Source of the DNA: Rhodothermales bacterium
Lineage (GTDB): Bacteria; Bacteroidota; Rhodothermia; Rhodothermales; UBA10348
Length of the DNA: 64,000 nt
Direction: 5' to 3'
Assembly: GCA_017643395.1 (NCBI GenBank)
Contig: JAEPNP010000001.1
Coordinates: 827,806 to 891,805 of the forward strand
Shown here: positions 45,453 to 55,328 of the stretch, in pieces
How the letters are laid out: each line of letters begins with the position of its first letter
Position numbering within the stretch: position 1 is the stretch's first letter
Notes under the pieces: model-generated
The model's input: the letters and a program-made list of their open reading frames with translations, nothing else
Told to the model about the DNA's origin: nothing
Database searches by the model: none
Program-made: the position numbers and the translations under genes

Positions 45453-47014
45453 GTGAGATCTTTTGAGTCTTCGTATGCAAACTGGGAGATCACTCGCTCA
45501 GGTGCTTCAACAGGAGCGATTTCGCCTGGCGAGCGAACCCTGCCGACCTCGACAAACGGAAAGCTCAGGCCGTAAGCTACCGACAGTCGATGAAATTCGG
45601 GCTGTGGCGGGCCACTGCTCCACCGCAAGTTTGTTGGAGGCAAAATGCCCTGGAACTCAAATGGCGCGATTTCGCGGCCATTCTCATGCCACCAAATTGA
45701 CAAGGCCCTATTCGCCTTTTGGTACACACTGACTGCCGAGCCACCACCACACACGAAGAACCTGGCCCCAATCGCCCAAGCGGGGGCGTTGGGATACATG
45801 TATTTCCGCACATGGTGAAGTACCTGGTGCATCGATCGCTTGGTGAATGCGTGGAACTTCGTGTCAACGCCATCCAAGACCCGGTGGCCCGCCGAGCCGT
45901 CCGACAGATATGACGCGACGTCATTTGGCACTTGATGCACGGTGGATCGAAAACCGGGAGTGACAGCCCCTCCACTGGCTTCGATAGCGTCGATTCTCGC
46001 ACAGTGAAGCCGGTAAGCCCCGAGCTTTTCCACGCTTGTGGACAGAAGGCTATACACGTCGTCCCCTTCCGCATTCTGCTTCAGAATGAACGCGGCGGTG
46101 TCCACGGTGGCAGCTCCAACATCGACGATGAAATGTAGTCCCTCTCGCCTTAGCGGTGACTTGGCGTAAGTGGCCACCTGGGCCGCGACTTCTGGCACCA
46201 CGTTGACTGAGGTGAGGCTGCCAAATGTTGCGTGAGGCAGGCGTGAGACGGCGAGCTCCGCCACCCGCTCAAAACGACAAACGACCTCCGACTCGTCAAT
46301 CGCGCCCGCGGGAATGCCAACGTTGATCTCCCAGACAATTTCGAATGACTGGTAGGGGTCCCCCCACTGCAACCTCCATTGGTGCTCAACTTCTACAATG
46401 GCCAGTCGCAGGTAGGCTGCACAGTACTCCTCCGTCGCCTCAAGCTTCTCACCAAAGCATTGTTCGTCCATCAGATCCAGCTTCACCGCGTCAAGCGGTG
46501 CTGAATCTGGTGAGCTCGCACACAACTCCGCGGTACCGTCCGGTGCTCTGAAAAACCGAGAAGGCAGGAAGTAGGTCGGGGCGTCCTCACAACCATCAAA
46601 CGCCACCACGAATGCAGGGTCCTCCTGCCCGTAGCGGTCTCGCACTACGGCCTTTGTACAGGAGGTTCCCCAGTCCAGTCCCATCGTCAGATACCGCGGC
46701 GGCCGAGACGCCAAAAGTCGCGCGACTGCAGGCGGTTCGGGGTCGGTGATTGAGACTGACTCTGGCGCCGAAGGGATTGGCTCAGCGCCCACTGGAGACT
46801 GGGTCCCAGAATCTCTGTTGGCGTGGCGAGATACCAGTGAATAGGGATGCTGCTGCTCGGCCGCACGCTCGCCCTGCTCCATATCCCGGTATTCGGGCGG
46901 GGAGTTGCGCCGTGACTCGGAGTCTTCCGATGGGGCCGCCGGATGATCAGACAACTTGCCTTCCTTCGCGCGGTCTCTGCCGAGAAGCCGACTCAAAGTG
47001 CTCCAGAAGCTCAT
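45449..47014 (-). CDS. sngB: Actin/Hsp70-like ATPase, probable Shango SngB
   Basis: A 521-residue protein. After an about 105-residue polar N-terminal extension it shows the actin/Hsp70 nucleotide-binding motifs: phosphate-1 TMGLDWGTSCTKAVV (Asp114), phosphate-2 FIVDVGAATVDTAAF at about 293-307, and an adenosine-like FFVCGGGSAVSVY at about 428-440. It has no Hsp70 substrate-binding domain, so it is an actin-superfamily ATPase. It overlaps the helicase by four bases upstream and the TerB gene by four bases downstream. In the Shango-like reading it is the ATPase subunit. The name rests on operon content. Confidence 0.65.
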   Translation of the reverse strand: MSFWSTLSRLLGRDRAKEGKLSDHPAAPSEDSESRRNSPPEYRDMEQGERAAEQQHPYSLVSRHANRDSGTQSPVGAEPIPSAPESVSITDPEPPAVARLLASRPPRYLTMGLDWGTSCTKAVVRDRYGQEDPAFVVAFDGCEDAPTYFLPSRFFRAPDGTAELCASSPDSAPLDAVKLDLMDEQCFGEKLEATEEYCAAYLRLAIVEVEHQWRLQWGDPYQSFEIVWEINVGIPAGAIDESEVVCRFERVAELAVSRLPHATFGSLTSVNVVPEVAAQVATYAKSPLRREGLHFIVDVGAATVDTAAFILKQNAEGDDVYSLLSTSVEKLGAYRLHCARIDAIEASGGAVTPGFRSTVHQVPNDVASYLSDGSAGHRVLDGVDTKFHAFTKRSMHQVLHHVRKYMYPNAPAWAIGARFFVCGGGSAVSVYQKANRALSIWWHENGREIAPFEFQGILPPTNLRWSSGPPQPEFHRLSVAYGLSFPFVEVGRVRSPGEIAPVEAPERVISQFAYEDSKDLT

Positions 47015-50000
47015 CGTCCCACCCTCACTATCCCCACGGCAAGATCACGATTGTCGAATGTAGGCTCTGCGCGTTCACTGATCTTCAAGAGCGCCCTGTC
47101 ATACTGACTTTGAAGCTTGTCGATCTTTTTGCGCGTCGCCGCGACGAGGCCGCGATACCGACCTTTTTGGCTTGCGGGAACCGCTTCCAGACGCTGCATG
47201 TGACCATCCAGTGTCTCCGAGAGGCGTTCAAGATTCAACTCGAGATACCGCTGCCAGTTTGCTTTCTGAAACGACGCGAGGTCGGAGTTGCGGCGGCGCA
47301 GATCATCAGCCCAGTCTCCGAAGGCAGAGTCGGACGGTAGCTTTAGTCGGCCGAACACCCCCTCCTCAACGGCCGCCAGGTCGACTGTCGACGCGCAATC
47401 GACCCAGGGTACACCTCCTAGCGCGGCCGACCGAACCAGCAACTCAGCGACTTCGTCCGGCAGTCGTCGCCCATCCACCCGGCAAGCGCTGTAAGAGAGT
47501 TGTCGGTGGTTTCTGAGTCCTGAGGCCACCCAACGCTGAACAAAGAAGAGATAGTCTCCCGGCACAAGGTCCTCAGGACCTTCGGCAAGTCGACAAGCAA
47601 TCGCCGGGTGCATTCCAACGGGGTTGTCCTCCAATTGAGCTCCGATCATCCGCACAACGGGGTGCAGGTGATTGACGACCTCAACCCCGACCGGGCCGCT
47701 AGTGACGGCATTGGTAAAAATGCAATCTACCGGCGCTGGGTCAAAGGCATGAAGCCTCGTTACCTGTCCCGACCTGTCACGCTCGAGGAACTGAGATAGG
47801 TCGTGCTTTGCCTTGTCGGACAGCTGAACCAGGTAGCGGTTCTGGGCTCCCGGCTGCGCTTCGACGGAGCCGCCCGGGTAGGATACCCTCAGGTAGCGCA
47901 GGACGTATCGCTCTAAGTCAGCGGGAGTTAGCCACTGATGATATTCACGAGCGTCGTGGATCTTTTGAAGAACGTAGTCACCCAGACCCAAAAGATGGCT
48001 GGCACGCCCCTCCAACTCTTCTTCCTCCCGCTTCCTGTTCTCGAGCGCAGCCGCGGTTTGATCGATCCGGCTCACCTCCTGTTCGGGAGTCAGCTGGCGT
48101 GACAAGAGTTCCTGAGTCATTTGCCGAATCTCGTCCCCCAAGACTGCCTCCAGATCTCCCAAGGCAAAGCGGAATATGTCGAGGCGGTTGTACAGCCTTT
48201 GCAGTATCCGCTCGTCGATGGTGTCGGCATACGCTAGATTCCATACGCTGATGGAGGAGGCCTCTTGACCAATGCGATCGATGCGCCCAATTCTCTGCTC
48301 GACCTTCATCGGATTCCAGGGAAGGTCGTAGTTCACCAACACGCGCGAAAACTGTAGGTCGACGCCCTCGCTGGCCACCTCGGATGCCAGCAGAATCTGA
48401 GGTCCGGCCGGATCCGCAAACGACTGAAGCACCGAATCTTTGTCCGCCAGCCCACCGACAAGGACCACGGGCCGGAGGCCATCGTCGCGCATGCGTTCCG
48501 CTAGGTAATACAGGGTCGGCTTGAAGTAAGCAAAGAGGACAATCTTCTCCCCGGGGTTCTCCGATAGGTACTGGCGTAGCTGCCCCCGTAGCCGGCGGTA
48601 TTTCGAATCGCCTTGCTTCAGAGCTTCGAAGTCCGCCGTCCGTCCGACCCGTTCCATCAGGAAGCTGGTGAGAGGCCCGGGTAGTTCACCGTCGAAGAGG
48701 TGCTCTTCGTGGTCGGGGGCTTCGAGGGGTCCAAGACTCGCGGCCTTAGGACTAACGGCGGGAGCCTGCCAGCGTCTGATCGCAGCTGGGATTGAACTGG
48801 CTACCTGGCGCTGTGGCATCACAACCAAGAGAGCTTCCGCCTCTGGGAATTTTTGGCAGTACTCCGCCACCGCGATTGTCACCTGATCATAGATCTGCCT
48901 TTCGAGCAGAGTCATCTCGACCAGTTCGGACACAGGTTCCCGAATCACCCGCCATTCCGTCACGTCTCGCTTTCGAGTCCGTGTCACAACATTGGACAGC
49001 AGGTTCGCTTCTGAGACCCGATAGGCCAAGTCGGTGATGCTTGCCGGCTCAAGGCTCTCTTCTTCGGCCGGTGCCTCTTCCAGAAGGAACTGTATCTGCT
49101 GATTCCCCTCGAGCAGGGGGTGGTCGAGGGCGACCCGCAAACAGTGGCGGTAGGTAGGCCAGTCGGGTGGTGGCTTTAGCACGGCGTCGCGGGCGGCGAC
49201 AAGGGGTGCGTTGGCCTTCAGAACCTCGTCGAAAATGACCTGACTGTTGAATGTCGTCTCATCCAACAAGTGCAGCAGTTGAAACAGGTCTGACGACCCT
49301 AGATGTACGGGAGTCGCGGATAGGAATACCTTATGCGCCGAAAGGGCCGACAGCGCTCGCCCCAGCCGGTTTGTCGCCGTCTCCCGATTTCTAAGGTAGT
49401 GGGCCTCGTCGACGATCAGGAGATCAAACAGCGAAGCTTCGAATTCCAACTCTGACAAGAGGGCGAATAGCTGCTGGGAGGCTCGGCTGTTTGCACTTGG
49501 TCGAAGGCCCTGCATCGAAGCAATGACCGCGAAACTCATGGCCGTGTTGTTGCGGGCCTCCTTGAGCAGTTCGATCATCTGGTGGGCGTTCACCACTCTG
49601 GCGTCGACGCCGAATCGATGTTTGAGCTCTCTTCTCCACTTCGTCCGAAGAACCGCAGGGCAGACTACAACGAGCCTGCGGGCGTCAACCCGGCTACGCA
49701 GCTCGGTCCAGATCAACCCCGCCTCGATGGTCTTGCCAAGGCCAACCTCGTCCGCAATCAGTAGCGAGTTCGAGGGGCTGTCCAGCAGCTTGAGAACCGG
49801 CTTGTACTGGAATGCATGGAATTCCGTGTTCGTGGCCTCCATGCTATAGAGCAAGTCCGTCAGCCCACCGGTAATACGGGTGTGTGCCAGTATTCTGTGC
49901 AGATCACCAGGTCCTCCAAGTTTGCCTGCGCCGACAAGGTCGAAGGCATCCTCAATCTCAGCAACCGACTCAACCTGGTCTTCGGGATACCAGCCCAGGC

Positions 50001-50115
50001 CGTCTGGAAAACGAACCTGGACATACCTGATTGGGCCGCCGCGGCGATCCTTTCCTGTGAGGGCGCCTACCCGTCCAGGATCATTGACCAGTCTTACAGG
50101 GGATGTGCTCGTCAT
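47011..50115 (-). CDS. sngC: SNF2/RapA-like helicase, probable Shango SngC
   Basis: A 1034-residue superfamily 2 translocase. Walker A is DEVGLGKT (Lys128), the Walker B box is DEAH at 236-239, SATPVHLGSSDLF follows, and the C-terminal helicase domain carries QRIGRIDRIGQ near residue 610. The residues after about 680 have no clear assignment; I see no nuclease motif. RapA/HepA-like remodelers and DISARM DrmD share this core. The operon partners (actin-like ATPase and TerB) point to the helicase of a Shango-like anti-phage system. It is transcribed first in the operon; the upstream promoter region is 50116-50293. Confidence 0.75.
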   Translation of the reverse strand: MTSTSPVRLVNDPGRVGALTGKDRRGGPIRYVQVRFPDGLGWYPEDQVESVAEIEDAFDLVGAGKLGGPGDLHRILAHTRITGGLTDLLYSMEATNTEFHAFQYKPVLKLLDSPSNSLLIADEVGLGKTIEAGLIWTELRSRVDARRLVVVCPAVLRTKWRRELKHRFGVDARVVNAHQMIELLKEARNNTAMSFAVIASMQGLRPSANSRASQQLFALLSELEFEASLFDLLIVDEAHYLRNRETATNRLGRALSALSAHKVFLSATPVHLGSSDLFQLLHLLDETTFNSQVIFDEVLKANAPLVAARDAVLKPPPDWPTYRHCLRVALDHPLLEGNQQIQFLLEEAPAEEESLEPASITDLAYRVSEANLLSNVVTRTRKRDVTEWRVIREPVSELVEMTLLERQIYDQVTIAVAEYCQKFPEAEALLVVMPQRQVASSIPAAIRRWQAPAVSPKAASLGPLEAPDHEEHLFDGELPGPLTSFLMERVGRTADFEALKQGDSKYRRLRGQLRQYLSENPGEKIVLFAYFKPTLYYLAERMRDDGLRPVVLVGGLADKDSVLQSFADPAGPQILLASEVASEGVDLQFSRVLVNYDLPWNPMKVEQRIGRIDRIGQEASSISVWNLAYADTIDERILQRLYNRLDIFRFALGDLEAVLGDEIRQMTQELLSRQLTPEQEVSRIDQTAAALENRKREEEELEGRASHLLGLGDYVLQKIHDAREYHQWLTPADLERYVLRYLRVSYPGGSVEAQPGAQNRYLVQLSDKAKHDLSQFLERDRSGQVTRLHAFDPAPVDCIFTNAVTSGPVGVEVVNHLHPVVRMIGAQLEDNPVGMHPAIACRLAEGPEDLVPGDYLFFVQRWVASGLRNHRQLSYSACRVDGRRLPDEVAELLVRSAALGGVPWVDCASTVDLAAVEEGVFGRLKLPSDSAFGDWADDLRRRNSDLASFQKANWQRYLELNLERLSETLDGHMQRLEAVPASQKGRYRGLVAATRKKIDKLQSQYDRALLKISERAEPTFDNRDLAVGIVRVGR

Positions 50116-50293
50116 ATCGACTCTGACAACGAGTGTCCACGCTAACGACGATTATTCGTGGGTGCAAGGCGCGCCTAGAATCAGTGTGGGTGTGTGCGAT
50201 GCAGGTTCACACCCCGCTCGATACCCGCGTCGTTCCACGCCTCGCCGCGTCTGAGCTTCGGGCCCGCACTCTCTGGTAGACTAGCCTGGGGCC

Positions 50294-50890
50294 TCAGAGA
50301 GCTGGTGGATTGAGGAAAACCTTTAGCTCTCCCGTTGGCACCGATTCGAGAAAGGAAGTCACTGACTCGCCCCTCTGCTCAGCCAACCGACTCAATAGCC
50401 AACTCTTCCGGCCGCCTTCGGTCGACATGACGCCCTTTTCGAGCGGGTCGAGAGCCGAGACGATGGCGGGCAGATCTGCCCCTGCGGGGAGTCCAAGCAA
50501 TTGCATCGCCAGTTCACGGCCGGGAAGGTCTGGGTCGTGATTTGCAGCCAAGAGCATGAGTGTCCCGAGATGCTCGGGAAGTCCCTCGCAGCGCCCATAG
50601 GCGGCTCCACCGACTGCGAAGCCCGAGAGGAACGCTGCCTCCGATGCCAAGAACCCGGCCAGGGTGCGAGGGTCAGATCCATCGATTGTCCGAACGACGT
50701 CCCCCAGGACTTCATTCCATGTCCGAGCTACGATCGACGCTCCTGACCGGCCGGCTTTGACCTGCATCGACCAAGTCGGGACTCCGCCTTCGAAGTAGAT
50801 CGAAACGTTCCAATCCTCTGCCGGCCGTCCACTACTCATCGCTGCCTCGATCGACACGAGAACCACGGGATGATTGCCCCCGTCGCTCAA
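50294..50890 (-). CDS. Hypothetical protein next to the tRNA attachment site
   Basis: A 198-residue frame starting with TTG at 50890. Because the in-frame sequence upstream (VGQQFLAGL) stays open to a stop inside the tRNA T-arm, the true start is uncertain; ATG 50839 is an alternative. It contains VVLVSIEAAMSSG, a beta-rich stretch (WNVSIYFEGGVPTWSMQVKA) and helical segments, with an LPGRELAMQLLGLPAGADLP turn. No family is recognised. The gene reads away from the element and toward the helicase operon, 178 bases away. It may be the chromosomal gene that originally lay downstream of the tRNA. Confidence 0.5.
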   Translation of the reverse strand: MSDGGNHPVVLVSIEAAMSSGRPAEDWNVSIYFEGGVPTWSMQVKAGRSGASIVARTWNEVLGDVVRTIDGSDPRTLAGFLASEAAFLSGFAVGGAAYGRCEGLPEHLGTLMLLAANHDPDLPGRELAMQLLGLPAGADLPAIVSALDPLEKGVMSTEGGRKSWLLSRLAEQRGESVTSFLESVPTGELKVFLNPPAL

Positions 50891-50903
50891 ACCCGCCAGA
50901 AAC

Positions 50904-50947
50904 TGTTGCCCTACTAGGATTCGAACCTAGAACCTCCTGATCCAGAG
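50904..50947 (-). other. Left attachment site: duplicated tRNA 3' end
   Basis: The minus strand reads a tRNA 3' portion: anticodon loop CTCTGGA, 3' anticodon stem TCAGG, variable region AGGTT, T-arm with TTCGAAT loop, acceptor TAGGGCA, discriminator A and then CA. The 5' half needed to pair with the anticodon stem is absent, so it is a fragment. It matches the right-end copy at 63961-64000 except for one compensatory T-stem swap. Taken as the left attachment site of the integrated element. Anticodon CTG suggests tRNA-Gln. Confidence 0.7.
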
Positions 50948-51026
50948 GAATGCGGTTCAAAACAAATCGTCTCTAACAATATGGGAGAGAATGACTTGTG
51001 GAGCATAGGATCGAATAGCGCGAGAC

Positions 51027-51046
51027 CCAAGTCAGAAGCCAAGTCA
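51027..51046. repeat. Two CCAAGTCA repeats inside the left end (candidate integrase arm sites)
   Basis: Direct copies of CCAAGTCA at 51027-51034 and 51039-51046, 12 bases apart, lie between the left attachment site and the integrase start. A matching pair at 63891 and 63902 lies inside the right end. Arm-type binding sites of tyrosine integrases have this arrangement of short direct repeats flanking the core. Confidence 0.5.
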
Positions 51047-51083
51047 AGTCGTACCTTGATATCCCAACAGTTCGGACTTGGTG

Positions 51084-52289
51084 ATGTCATCAGTGTACCA
51101 AGACAATCGTGATGGACGATGGATCTATCAGATCTATGTCTTTGACCCAAACACAGGACAAAAGGAACGACATCAATACTCTCTCCACCTGAAGACTTCT
51201 ATTCCACCTACTCGTCGAGAGAAGCAAAAGGTCGAGAACCTCAAAAGGGATCAAGACAAACTGTGGAGAGAGAGAATTCGCAAACGTGGTACCGTAACCA
51301 CGCGACTCTCAAACAAGGTTGACGAATACCTTGAACTGCGCGACCGAAGAGTCAAGAACATGGAGTTGTCACAAAGGACCGTCGAAGCGGACAGAATGGT
51401 GTTGTTCACGTTCCGACGAGAGATGACTGAGAGATTCGGTCGTTTACAGTTGAAGAAGGTGACCGAAGATCACATCCGTGATCACATCACAAAGGGAAGA
51501 ACGATCGGTTTTACCGACAAGGGTTGTCTGAGTGAACCAAGTCTATCCCTTCATCTCCGTCATCTCAGAACCTTCTTCAATCACTTCAAGGGAAACGGAG
51601 AACTGACGTCTAACCCAATCGACGGTATCAAATTCGACTCCCCAAGGAGAAATCTCGATGTCCTTAGGAGAGATACCCCAACAGGATCGGATTGGGATAC
51701 TCTTTTTGATCACGTCAAGACCAAGGTTCTCCCACAGACAGAAAGACCACCGACCTATCTCATTCACTGTCTAATGAGGACAGGTTGTCGAGTTGGAGAA
51801 CTCATCGATTTGAAATGGAATCCGACCGAACCCTACGAGACTCTTGATGGAGGTAACAAACCGTCGTACTCGTATTTGACGCCCTCAATGGATAAGATGG
51901 TCATCTACTCGAAGAGGGTACTAAGGTCGATTGATGTCAGTCATTTGACGGACGATGTTTTCAAACAACTGAAAACACGATTCCCGCAAAACAAGACCTA
52001 TGTCTTTGGAAATCCGAATTCGGTTAAAAACAGGAGGATGGACAAGGACAGTGGTCTACCCTACTACCGGTCGAACATCAGAAGACAATTCAAGGTCTTT
52101 CTGAAGGAGTGTGGTCTACCACCCTACCCACTTCATTCGTTGAGACGTGGGTTCATTACTCGGCAAGTGGACAACACTCAGAATATTGTTCAGATCGGCG
52201 AGTATGTGGGTCATACCAGCACATACATGACTGAACACTACACCCGAACCGACGAGCAACTTCAACGAGTCCTTGTTCAGGGATTCTAG
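51084..52289 (+). CDS. Tyrosine recombinase integrase
   Basis: A 401-residue integrase from ATG 51084 (TTG and GTG starts just upstream add two residues). An arm-binding N-terminal region is followed by a core-binding SAM-like domain (about 70-170). The catalytic domain has Arg236 in GCRVGELIDLKW, His351 and Arg354 in HSLRRGF, a GHTSTYM box and the nucleophile Tyr386 in EHYTR. The gene lies 140 bases from the left attachment site, as expected for a tRNA-integrating element, and should catalyse integration and, with an excisionase, excision. Codon use and GC (visibly lower than the BREX region) fit acquired DNA. Confidence 0.9.
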   Translation: MSSVYQDNRDGRWIYQIYVFDPNTGQKERHQYSLHLKTSIPPTRREKQKVENLKRDQDKLWRERIRKRGTVTTRLSNKVDEYLELRDRRVKNMELSQRTVEADRMVLFTFRREMTERFGRLQLKKVTEDHIRDHITKGRTIGFTDKGCLSEPSLSLHLRHLRTFFNHFKGNGELTSNPIDGIKFDSPRRNLDVLRRDTPTGSDWDTLFDHVKTKVLPQTERPPTYLIHCLMRTGCRVGELIDLKWNPTEPYETLDGGNKPSYSYLTPSMDKMVIYSKRVLRSIDVSHLTDDVFKQLKTRFPQNKTYVFGNPNSVKNRRMDKDSGLPYYRSNIRRQFKVFLKECGLPPYPLHSLRRGFITRQVDNTQNIVQIGEYVGHTSTYMTEHYTRTDEQLQRVLVQGF

Positions 52290-52320
52290 GTCACCGAGAT
52301 GGTCGACCAGCCTTGATTAA

Positions 52321-55257
52321 TCACGAGGAACGAAACCCGTTCTCCGAAAGGTATTCCTCGTACATCATGCCCATGAGAGTCCGCTTCATTTCTGGATTCC
52401 CATCTAGAAGCTTGTAGAAGGTCAGCCGCTCGTTCACGAAGTCGAGCAGCACGGAGTTACTCTCGTCCATGAACTTCTTTCGTTTGTTTATGGGCGAGTT
52501 GTCTCCGCGATGCACCTGCTCAATGGCAGGGCTCTGAAAGACCTTGAGCCTGAATTCCTCAAGTGTGACACGATCCTCGTCTTCGAAATCGATCCCATAT
52601 GCGTCATTGACTCGTTGGACAATCGCTGACAGGAAGTCCTTCTCATCCTCTGATGAGAGCGAACTACCGAGCGAAACGGACTGAAGCGGCGGATCCGGTC
52701 CAGAAACCGACAAGGACCCCTCAAACTGCTTTTCCATTCTGAAGAAGTCCAAGTCCACGGACTGAAGCAACGAGTCGATGCCCTCTCTCTGCGCTCGAGG
52801 CAGTTTCTTTAGAATTGCCCGCAAGAACACGTAGAGCTTCTCCCAATCAGTCTCAAAGAAGTCCGCGATCTGTGAGACGTACCCGTAAAGACGGACGAAG
52901 GAGGAGCAATCCGATCGGAAGCGCTCTCGCTCCTCTTGGTGAGGAAGGTCCCTCCATCTGTCAACCACACGGTCGACTATGGGAAGGAATTGCTCATCTC
53001 TCGTGCTCGCATCCAAGAAGATGCGACAGAACTCGTCTCGCTCTCTGGCTGTGAATATGCGGTACCCCTCGATATCGGCTTGCAACGCGTATAGCCGATT
53101 GGGGTCGGTTGTCTCCTCGAGGATTGTCTCTCCGAAGTACGGTTCGAAGGACTCGAGTATGTCTGCCGATTCATTGACGAAATCGATAACACACGTGTCA
53201 TTCTTACTTGGGCTCGTGCGGTTTAGCCGCGACAGTGTCTGCACGCATTGTAGCCCCCGCAGACGCTTGTCGACGTACATCGTGTGTAGCAAAGGTTCGT
53301 CAAAGCCCGTTTGAAACTTGTTCGCCACTATCAAGACCCTGTACTCAGGTCTCTTCAGCGCTTCGGGAATAGAGGACACGTCTGGATTCATGCCAGCCTC
53401 CGTGTACTCAATTCCATCTACTTGCACAGCGCCACTGAAGCCTACGAGGCATTTGAACGGTAGCCCCGACTCAAGTAGCTGCCGATCCATCTCCTGCTTG
53501 TACCTAACGCACATTAGCCTTGAAGAGACGACGACCATCGCTTTGCCCTTCCCAGCAATCTTTTTCCGCGTATGGTGTGCGAAGTGATCGAGGATGATTT
53601 GGACTTTCTCGCGGATGCTGTGTTCATGAAGGTCGACCCAACCGACAAGCTCACGCGAGGATGTGCGTTGAGGGAATGTCGGGTCGTCGCGCAGCCTTTT
53701 GGACAGTTCGAAGTGCCTCTTGTAGGTCGTGTAGTTGCGAAGCACATCTAGTGTGAAACCCTCAGCGATTGACTGTCGCATTGAGTAGGTGTGGAAAGCA
53801 CGGGGAAGACCTCTAGAGTCCTTTCGACCAAAGATTTCGAGGGTCTTCGCCTTGGGAGTCCCCGTGAACCCAAAAAAGCTCACGTTGGACTGACGCCCGC
53901 GATTCTTCATCTCGGCAAGAATGCGACCATCCAAGTCCCCAACGTCTTGGTCTTCGTCCACCACATCCGTAGATAGGGCCTTATTGAGGTGGCGCCTGTT
54001 CTCTCCACTTTGAGAGGAATGGACCTCGTCGACGATCACTGCGAACCGATGCCCCTTAAGTGCCGAGATGGACTGGGAGATGTATGGGTACTTCTGGATA
54101 GTCGAGACAACTATCGGCTTGCCCTGCTCCAAGTATTCCTTTAGCTGTTGCGACCCCTTCTCGACACCATACACTACTCCGCCGGTCCGCTCCAGCTGCC
54201 TTATCGTCGCCTGTAGTTGACGGTCAAGAACCCTCCTGTCGGTCACCACAATCACTGAGTCGAACAGCCGACCCGTTTCCCGCTCTGAGCGGTGGAGGGA
54301 GGTCAGCATGTGCGCCAACCACCCGATCGAGTAAGACTTTCCAGATCCTGTCGTGTGCTGAATCAGGAAGTCAGTTCCGACACCCTCGGCAATCAAGGCT
54401 GTCCGAATAGACCGAATGACGTCCAGTTGGTGGTATCTAGGAAATACTAGCTTCTCCTCTATTCGGTCGACAAACCCGCCGCTGGTCTTATCGAAAACCC
54501 GCTCCCGCCTTGTTGAGACATGAACGAAGTTCTCGACGATGTCCAGCAGCGACCTTGGAGCTAGGACTTCCTGCCACAGGTAATGTGTTCGTGGACCAAG
54601 GGGGTTGACAGGGTTCTCAATTCCCTTGTTAAACGGCAGGAACTGCGTGTCCTCTCCACTCAGCCGAGTCGTCATCGAGACTTGATCTGTGTCGACGCAG
54701 AAGTGAACTAGGCAGCGCTTGAACTGGAGAAGCGGCTCACCTTTCGGGTTTCTGTCCAGCCGATACTGACGCTCGGCATCCCTAACCGATTGCCCGCTCA
54801 GCTCGTTCTTCAACTCCAAAGTCGCTATAGGCAGACCGTTGACGAATAAGACTACATCTAGGGAGTTCTGAGACCGTGAGGAATAGTGGAGTTGACGAAC
54901 CAAGGAGAACCGGTTCCGCTCGAAAAGGGCGTGGTGCCGAGGATTCAGTCCACTTTTGGGTTCGAAGTATAGAAGGCTGAAGTGGAGCCCTCGGTGCTTG
55001 ATATCTCCACGGAGCACCTCGATTAACCCGCGCCTTCCAACCTCATCTGACACCAACCGCGAAAAGCGAGCTTCCGTCTCGGCGCCGTACGTCTCCTTCA
55101 GCTTCGCCCACTTCTTCGGCTGCGTTTCCTCGACGAATTGCACAAGCTCCGCCGTAATCAGGCACGTCTGCCGATCGTACGTTGAGTAGTGCAAAGACCG
55201 AAAACCTCGGCTCCTTAGGTCACTCTCAATTGCAGACTCGAAGTCTATTTCTTTCAT
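52321..55257 (-). CDS. hsdR: Type I restriction endonuclease, HsdR subunit
   Basis: A 978-residue HsdR. I start at ATG 55257 (MKEIDFESAIESDLRSRGF, the family's N-terminus); the longer start would add 36 unrelated residues. The PD-(D/E)xK nuclease core is near residue 145 (VLFVNGLPIATLELKNELSG). SF2 translocase motifs follow: Walker A TTGSGKSYS near 306, DEVH near 409, GFTGTPKAK, and helicase C with FQTGFDEPLLHTMYVDK. With HsdM and HsdS it forms the translocating restriction complex. It is separated from hsdS by an opposite-strand nuclease gene and converges with the integrase 32 bases away. Confidence 0.92.
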   Translation of the reverse strand: MKEIDFESAIESDLRSRGFRSLHYSTYDRQTCLITAELVQFVEETQPKKWAKLKETYGAETEARFSRLVSDEVGRRGLIEVLRGDIKHRGLHFSLLYFEPKSGLNPRHHALFERNRFSLVRQLHYSSRSQNSLDVVLFVNGLPIATLELKNELSGQSVRDAERQYRLDRNPKGEPLLQFKRCLVHFCVDTDQVSMTTRLSGEDTQFLPFNKGIENPVNPLGPRTHYLWQEVLAPRSLLDIVENFVHVSTRRERVFDKTSGGFVDRIEEKLVFPRYHQLDVIRSIRTALIAEGVGTDFLIQHTTGSGKSYSIGWLAHMLTSLHRSERETGRLFDSVIVVTDRRVLDRQLQATIRQLERTGGVVYGVEKGSQQLKEYLEQGKPIVVSTIQKYPYISQSISALKGHRFAVIVDEVHSSQSGENRRHLNKALSTDVVDEDQDVGDLDGRILAEMKNRGRQSNVSFFGFTGTPKAKTLEIFGRKDSRGLPRAFHTYSMRQSIAEGFTLDVLRNYTTYKRHFELSKRLRDDPTFPQRTSSRELVGWVDLHEHSIREKVQIILDHFAHHTRKKIAGKGKAMVVVSSRLMCVRYKQEMDRQLLESGLPFKCLVGFSGAVQVDGIEYTEAGMNPDVSSIPEALKRPEYRVLIVANKFQTGFDEPLLHTMYVDKRLRGLQCVQTLSRLNRTSPSKNDTCVIDFVNESADILESFEPYFGETILEETTDPNRLYALQADIEGYRIFTARERDEFCRIFLDASTRDEQFLPIVDRVVDRWRDLPHQEERERFRSDCSSFVRLYGYVSQIADFFETDWEKLYVFLRAILKKLPRAQREGIDSLLQSVDLDFFRMEKQFEGSLSVSGPDPPLQSVSLGSSLSSEDEKDFLSAIVQRVNDAYGIDFEDEDRVTLEEFRLKVFQSPAIEQVHRGDNSPINKRKKFMDESNSVLLDFVNERLTFYKLLDGNPEMKRTLMGMMYEEYLSENGFRSS

Positions 55258-55328
55258 ATGCGTATGCCGGCCCCATCCTGCCAGTGGAGTAAGAAGTGGT
55301 TCGGCAAGTGCCTCGGTTCTCTTCGAAT

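Noticed and set aside
47011-50115. SNF2 helicase as DrmD of a DISARM system
   Set aside because: No drmA, drmB, drmC or associated methyltransferase gene is nearby, whereas actin-like and TerB genes are directly coupled to it.
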